From NCBI GenBank assembly GCA_016938535.1, contig JAFGUL010000088.1, positions 1 through 36,238 of the forward strand: DNA of 36,238 nt, read 5' to 3'. The notes below the pieces were generated by a model, which worked only from the letters and a program-made list of their open reading frames with translations, was not told the DNA's origin and searched no databases. Made by a program: the position numbers and the translations under genes. Numbering within the stretch: position 1 is the first letter of the stretch; the number at the start of each line of letters is the position of its first letter. The stretch is from Candidatus Delongbacteria bacterium (GTDB lineage Bacteria > Delongbacteria > UBA4055). Shown here piece by piece: positions 34,601 through 36,238 of this stretch.

Positions 34601-35891
34601 AACTGTCATTGGAATAACTGCCGGGCTTGCACGCGCCGATCAGATAAAGTCCGGAAACTGCGGACGAAGAAAGAATGTCGTCGCTCCAGATCTTAAAATT
34701 ATTATTGACTTGCCTGATAGTATGATAGTCTCCATGGGACTGACTGTAAATAAAATTGTATCCCAAATTAAACTTGCCCAAAATCCCGTTTCTTGAAAAA
34801 TCAGGAGAAATATTTTCATAGATCGTATCTGTCTGGAAAGTAATCGGGAACTCATCTCTTGAATCTTCGCACATTGATCTTCCGTCCCCTTCGGAAAATA
34901 CATTGAATCCCAGAAGTAATGAAGAAGTGTTGAATCCTGATCTGAAATTTCTGTCAGCTGAGTAATATTTTATCGTTTTGCTTATTATTGCTTCGATCTC
35001 ACTGACATTATTACCGGGAAATCTGCCTGAATAGACATCCGAATAATTATCAGGGCCATCACCGTATTCGAAATGCAGACCGTTACCGTTACCGTCCGTT
35101 TTACCGTCAAGATGGCTGTAAAAAGCGTCTGTTGACATTAAATCTGATTCTAATCCTGCAGGAACAGCTTTACCTACAGGGATAATACTGTATCCTCCAC
35201 CAAGGATAACATATTCAAGATCGTTCTGAAGATATTTATCCCTTATGTAATTCCTGATCTTGACCGGTTCACTTTCTCCAGGATACTCCGAATATATTTC
35301 TTCAATTGTTTTGATTTCAGTAATAAAACCCTGCCTTACCTTAAAATCTTTATAAACTTCGAAACTTTGTACAAATTCCTCTGTGGTGATAATAACAAGA
35401 TCAAGTTTTGAATATTCTGCGGTTTTGGTCAGATATTCGGATGATTCTTTAACATTAACGATGCTGTAATTTACAGAATTTATGAAAAATAGCGAATCAT
35501 TGCTTATAAAGAAAGGATTAGTTTCAAGAATTGAAAATCCGCCATGTCTTTTAATTCCTCTCGCACCGACCGTGACCGGAATTTTAGGGAATTTTGTTCC
35601 GAAAACGGAAGTGTCCCCGTCAAAATAGTCGATACCAAGGTCAGGATCTATCAGTACGGAATCATAAGAATCTATAGTTATAGCGTCTGCGTACCCCTCT
35701 TCGGGATTGATCTCTTCGAAAACAACCGGAAAAGAGCGATAAAAGATATTAGAGAATTTGTAAACTTTCTCTTTGTAAGATACTGTAAGCGAATCCGGTG
35801 AAAAAGTATAATCATTAATATCGAAAGTAATTGTTTCGGAAAAAAGTGCGGTCCCGAGAAGAACTATAATTATCAGCATGAATTTTTTCAT
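31644..35891 (-). CDS. Giant secreted C25 (gingipain-type) cysteine peptidase with VCBS-like repeats
   Basis: 1415 residues from ATG 35891. A GTG 12 nt earlier is open in frame, but it lies inside the ribosome site (GAGGAG, 5 nt before the ATG). A signal peptide (about 1-18) and a C25 propeptide-like region lead to the peptidase at about 160-515. Predicted catalytic residues are His386 in SQSHGDYHTI and Cys421 in LIGACKPGSYSNDSF. Ig-like beta modules follow (about 540-930). At least seven calcium-type repeats then appear (DVTGNGND, DHDGDGALE, DMNDDGVRE, DYDSDGIKE, DVDNDGSTE, DLDGDGYLD, DMDSDGTLE). A fibronectin-III domain ends the protein. No YPNPFNP tail is present, so anchoring and secretion differ from the other two cargoes. 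It probably follows nadB on one transcript. Confidence 0.92.
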   Translation of the reverse strand: MKKFMLIIIVLLGTALFSETITFDINDYTFSPDSLTVSYKEKVYKFSNIFYRSFPVVFEEINPEEGYADAITIDSYDSVLIDPDLGIDYFDGDTSVFGTKFPKIPVTVGARGIKRHGGFSILETNPFFISNDSLFFINSVNYSIVNVKESSEYLTKTAEYSKLDLVIITTEEFVQSFEVYKDFKVRQGFITEIKTIEEIYSEYPGESEPVKIRNYIRDKYLQNDLEYVILGGGYSIIPVGKAVPAGLESDLMSTDAFYSHLDGKTDGNGNGLHFEYGDGPDNYSDVYSGRFPGNNVSEIEAIISKTIKYYSADRNFRSGFNTSSLLLGFNVFSEGDGRSMCEDSRDEFPITFQTDTIYENISPDFSRNGILGKFNLGYNFIYSQSHGDYHTIRQVNNNFKIWSDDILSSSAVSGLYLIGACKPGSYSNDSFSRKAMISPEGGCVNYIGSDSDEFIAHTKKFISYIFKGLNGGLSYGKSLADARIIFGDINTTLGSTEATKKYLAYAYNLQGDPSNKPFLSEPMTINISSISSFKKGKYTVNGTFSTTPNDTVFVTLSSGTEILAKTKATGSNFSLSYDDILSDSVTFSYYSQECFLRTYRYPTVTSNDLEIEISGVDPSDDNGSGIVEHGEYFGIGLNLNVKANPDFIDSLRAKITSVSHSGVSVISDSVNFKLPKTGVSTAFDLFEMYFHSNDSIVSDSVAVVDIEIQKLTGAVMYAEKLFIPVSVPRLELESYKLSGSTFSPRLINPAKGRIDEAVISLYESKNPVSVLNINGYSDIYDSLEFQVDTAKTYTMSFQINGDKTYHSDLISFAVPGAGELRLYGDHSIGKINLEWECSYPDVKGYNIYTSSDESFTLPQKRNFELINSKLFSFENTGYVPVYARIAPVDQNGYEFIFSDPVFIEPFGLYGTGTFKVADFECYNPVFIEGKLITATKNSAAGGINSDGSLISGTGVIHQPEAGGFYGVSDMQGYAVGDVTGNGNDNMVNYLYKMGDSTLVKVIDMETGLISAQKNVYGFVMENAPVLADHDGDGALEILMSVFNGNIGGLPKGAYVYMLKHVDGNLEIAPGYPLFSSSNSYYVHSPSVVDMNDDGVRELIFDNGTKILVYNFETGIKITEYTLPRTVQTSLSFCDYDSDGIKELFALTESDSVNGKLFGLTFDGSILSEVPVISGGINVGMKTAVLNDLTPPVNFADVDNDGSTEIIVVTALKLYIFNDQFGNYPNFPVTLDPRITKNNSSPPSLADLDGDGYLDILFTDANYRVWCYSGYSGGLLPGFPLKIMDMKRNELNSMAVADMDSDGTLEFAVGVNDGVIVVYDYPYMSSDRSIFDNYRGDLRNSGIFNLLTAPQNVSVTSFGTDITITWDAVNSASSYKIYSSDEPYSNFVYEGETSVTSYTIYSVSEPRKFYYVKAVK

Positions 35892-35899
35892 TAGGCTCC

Positions 35900-36238
35900 T
35901 CACTGCTTTATGATCTCGCTTTTACTTCTTCTTCCTGTGTTTCTCAGCCTGGTGTTCTTCTGCCAGTTGATATTGTCTTTATCGGGATGGTCAATGTTAT
36001 AGTGGAGTCCTCTCGATTCTTTTCGGAATCCTGCGAATCTGACCATGAGATATGCGTTCTCTGCGATGTTTCTGAGCTCGATCGTTTCTCTTGAGAGTTT
36101 GGTCTGCATATAATAGTCCCGCGCCTGCCATGCGATCAGATCTATCATTTTCTCAGCCATCTTCAACCTCTCGTCGCTTCTTACTATTCCGACAAATTCA
36201 CTTACAAGCCTCTTGATCGTGTTGCGGAGATAACTCAC
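35900..36238 (-). CDS. nadB: L-aspartate oxidase, C-terminal part (5' end beyond window)
   Basis: The frame is open to the right window edge, so only the last 113 residues are seen. They contain VGIVRSDERL and the C-terminal helical-domain sequence RKESRGLHYNIDHPDKD, which is highly conserved in L-aspartate oxidase. NadB oxidises aspartate to iminoaspartate for NAD synthesis in the cytosol. The end (RNTGRRSKSEIIKQ) is variable in the family. The GTG at the window edge is not the real start. Its stop codon lies within the ribosome site of the C25 peptidase gene, so the two genes are likely co-transcribed and translationally coupled, an odd pairing of NAD synthesis with a secreted protease. Confidence 0.9.
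   Translation of the reverse strand: MSYLRNTIKRLVSEFVGIVRSDERLKMAEKMIDLIAWQARDYYMQTKLSRETIELRNIAENAYLMVRFAGFRKESRGLHYNIDHPDKDNINWQKNTRLRNTGRRSKSEIIKQ

Noticed and set aside
35892..35903. GTG start for the C25 peptidase
   Set aside because: The GTG belongs to the ribosome site itself (GAGGAG), and the ATG at 35891 starts a normal signal peptide.

Overview
The window looks like chromosomal DNA from an uncultured-type bacterium of the FCB superphylum (relatives of Bacteroidota such as Cloacimonadota, Delongbacteria or Marinimicrobia). Two secreted proteins carry the C-terminal 'YPNPFNP' tail typical of type IX secretion (T9SS) cargo in that group. A gingipain-type C25 peptidase, signal-peptide lipoproteins and an Rnf complex gene agree with this. 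The phylum assignment is inference. Codon use fits the standard code. I saw no rRNA, tRNA, CRISPR array, insertion sequence or phage gene. No stretch over 300 bases lacks a gene.

Layout. (1) 1-1208, minus: rnfC, cut by the left edge, divergent from (2) 1380-11641, plus: coaD followed by a Wzx/Wzy-type surface polysaccharide cluster (flippase, hexapeptide acyltransferase, Wzz-like chain-length protein, Wzy-like polymerase, one GT2 and three GT4 glycosyltransferases, a membrane O-acyltransferase). The middle of the cluster (about 6.6-10.5 kb) is clearly more AT-rich than the rest. (3) 11634-16255: a large secreted papain-family protease (minus), another GT2 glycosyltransferase (plus) and a sugar-type Gfo/Idh/MocA dehydrogenase (minus). 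(4) 16385-19554: a small unknown membrane protein (plus), then a minus-strand operon nptA-like Na/Pi cotransporter, PhoU-like protein, TrmH-family RNA methyltransferase. (5) 19796-28633, plus: one seven-gene operon of cell-envelope lipoprotein, outer-membrane beta-barrel candidate, TPR lipoprotein, rpiB, glyA and a two-subunit flavin/Fe-S amino-acid-type dehydrogenase, closed by a clear terminator. (6) 28664-36238, minus: nadB (cut by the right edge), a giant C25 peptidase, an exported GATase1-like protein, then a T9SS cargo protein with its own promoter.

How it fits together: coaD is housekeeping; the genes after it build, export and decorate a surface glycan. The nptA/phoU pair handles phosphate, and a triple 11-nt-period direct repeat in front of it resembles a PhoP box. 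The glyA-dehydrogenase genes point to one-carbon/glycine metabolism, possibly oxidation of sarcosine or a related amino acid. The secreted proteins at 11.6-14.3 kb and 28.7-35.9 kb are extracellular or surface enzymes and adhesin-like proteins.

The most interesting signals are: an apparent ATA start for the flippase; the phosphate-box-like repeat before nptA; the gamma-alpha fusion dehydrogenase with added ferredoxin cysteines; the uncharacterised lipoprotein/OMP/TPR trio; and the exported GATase1-like protein next to the C25 peptidase.
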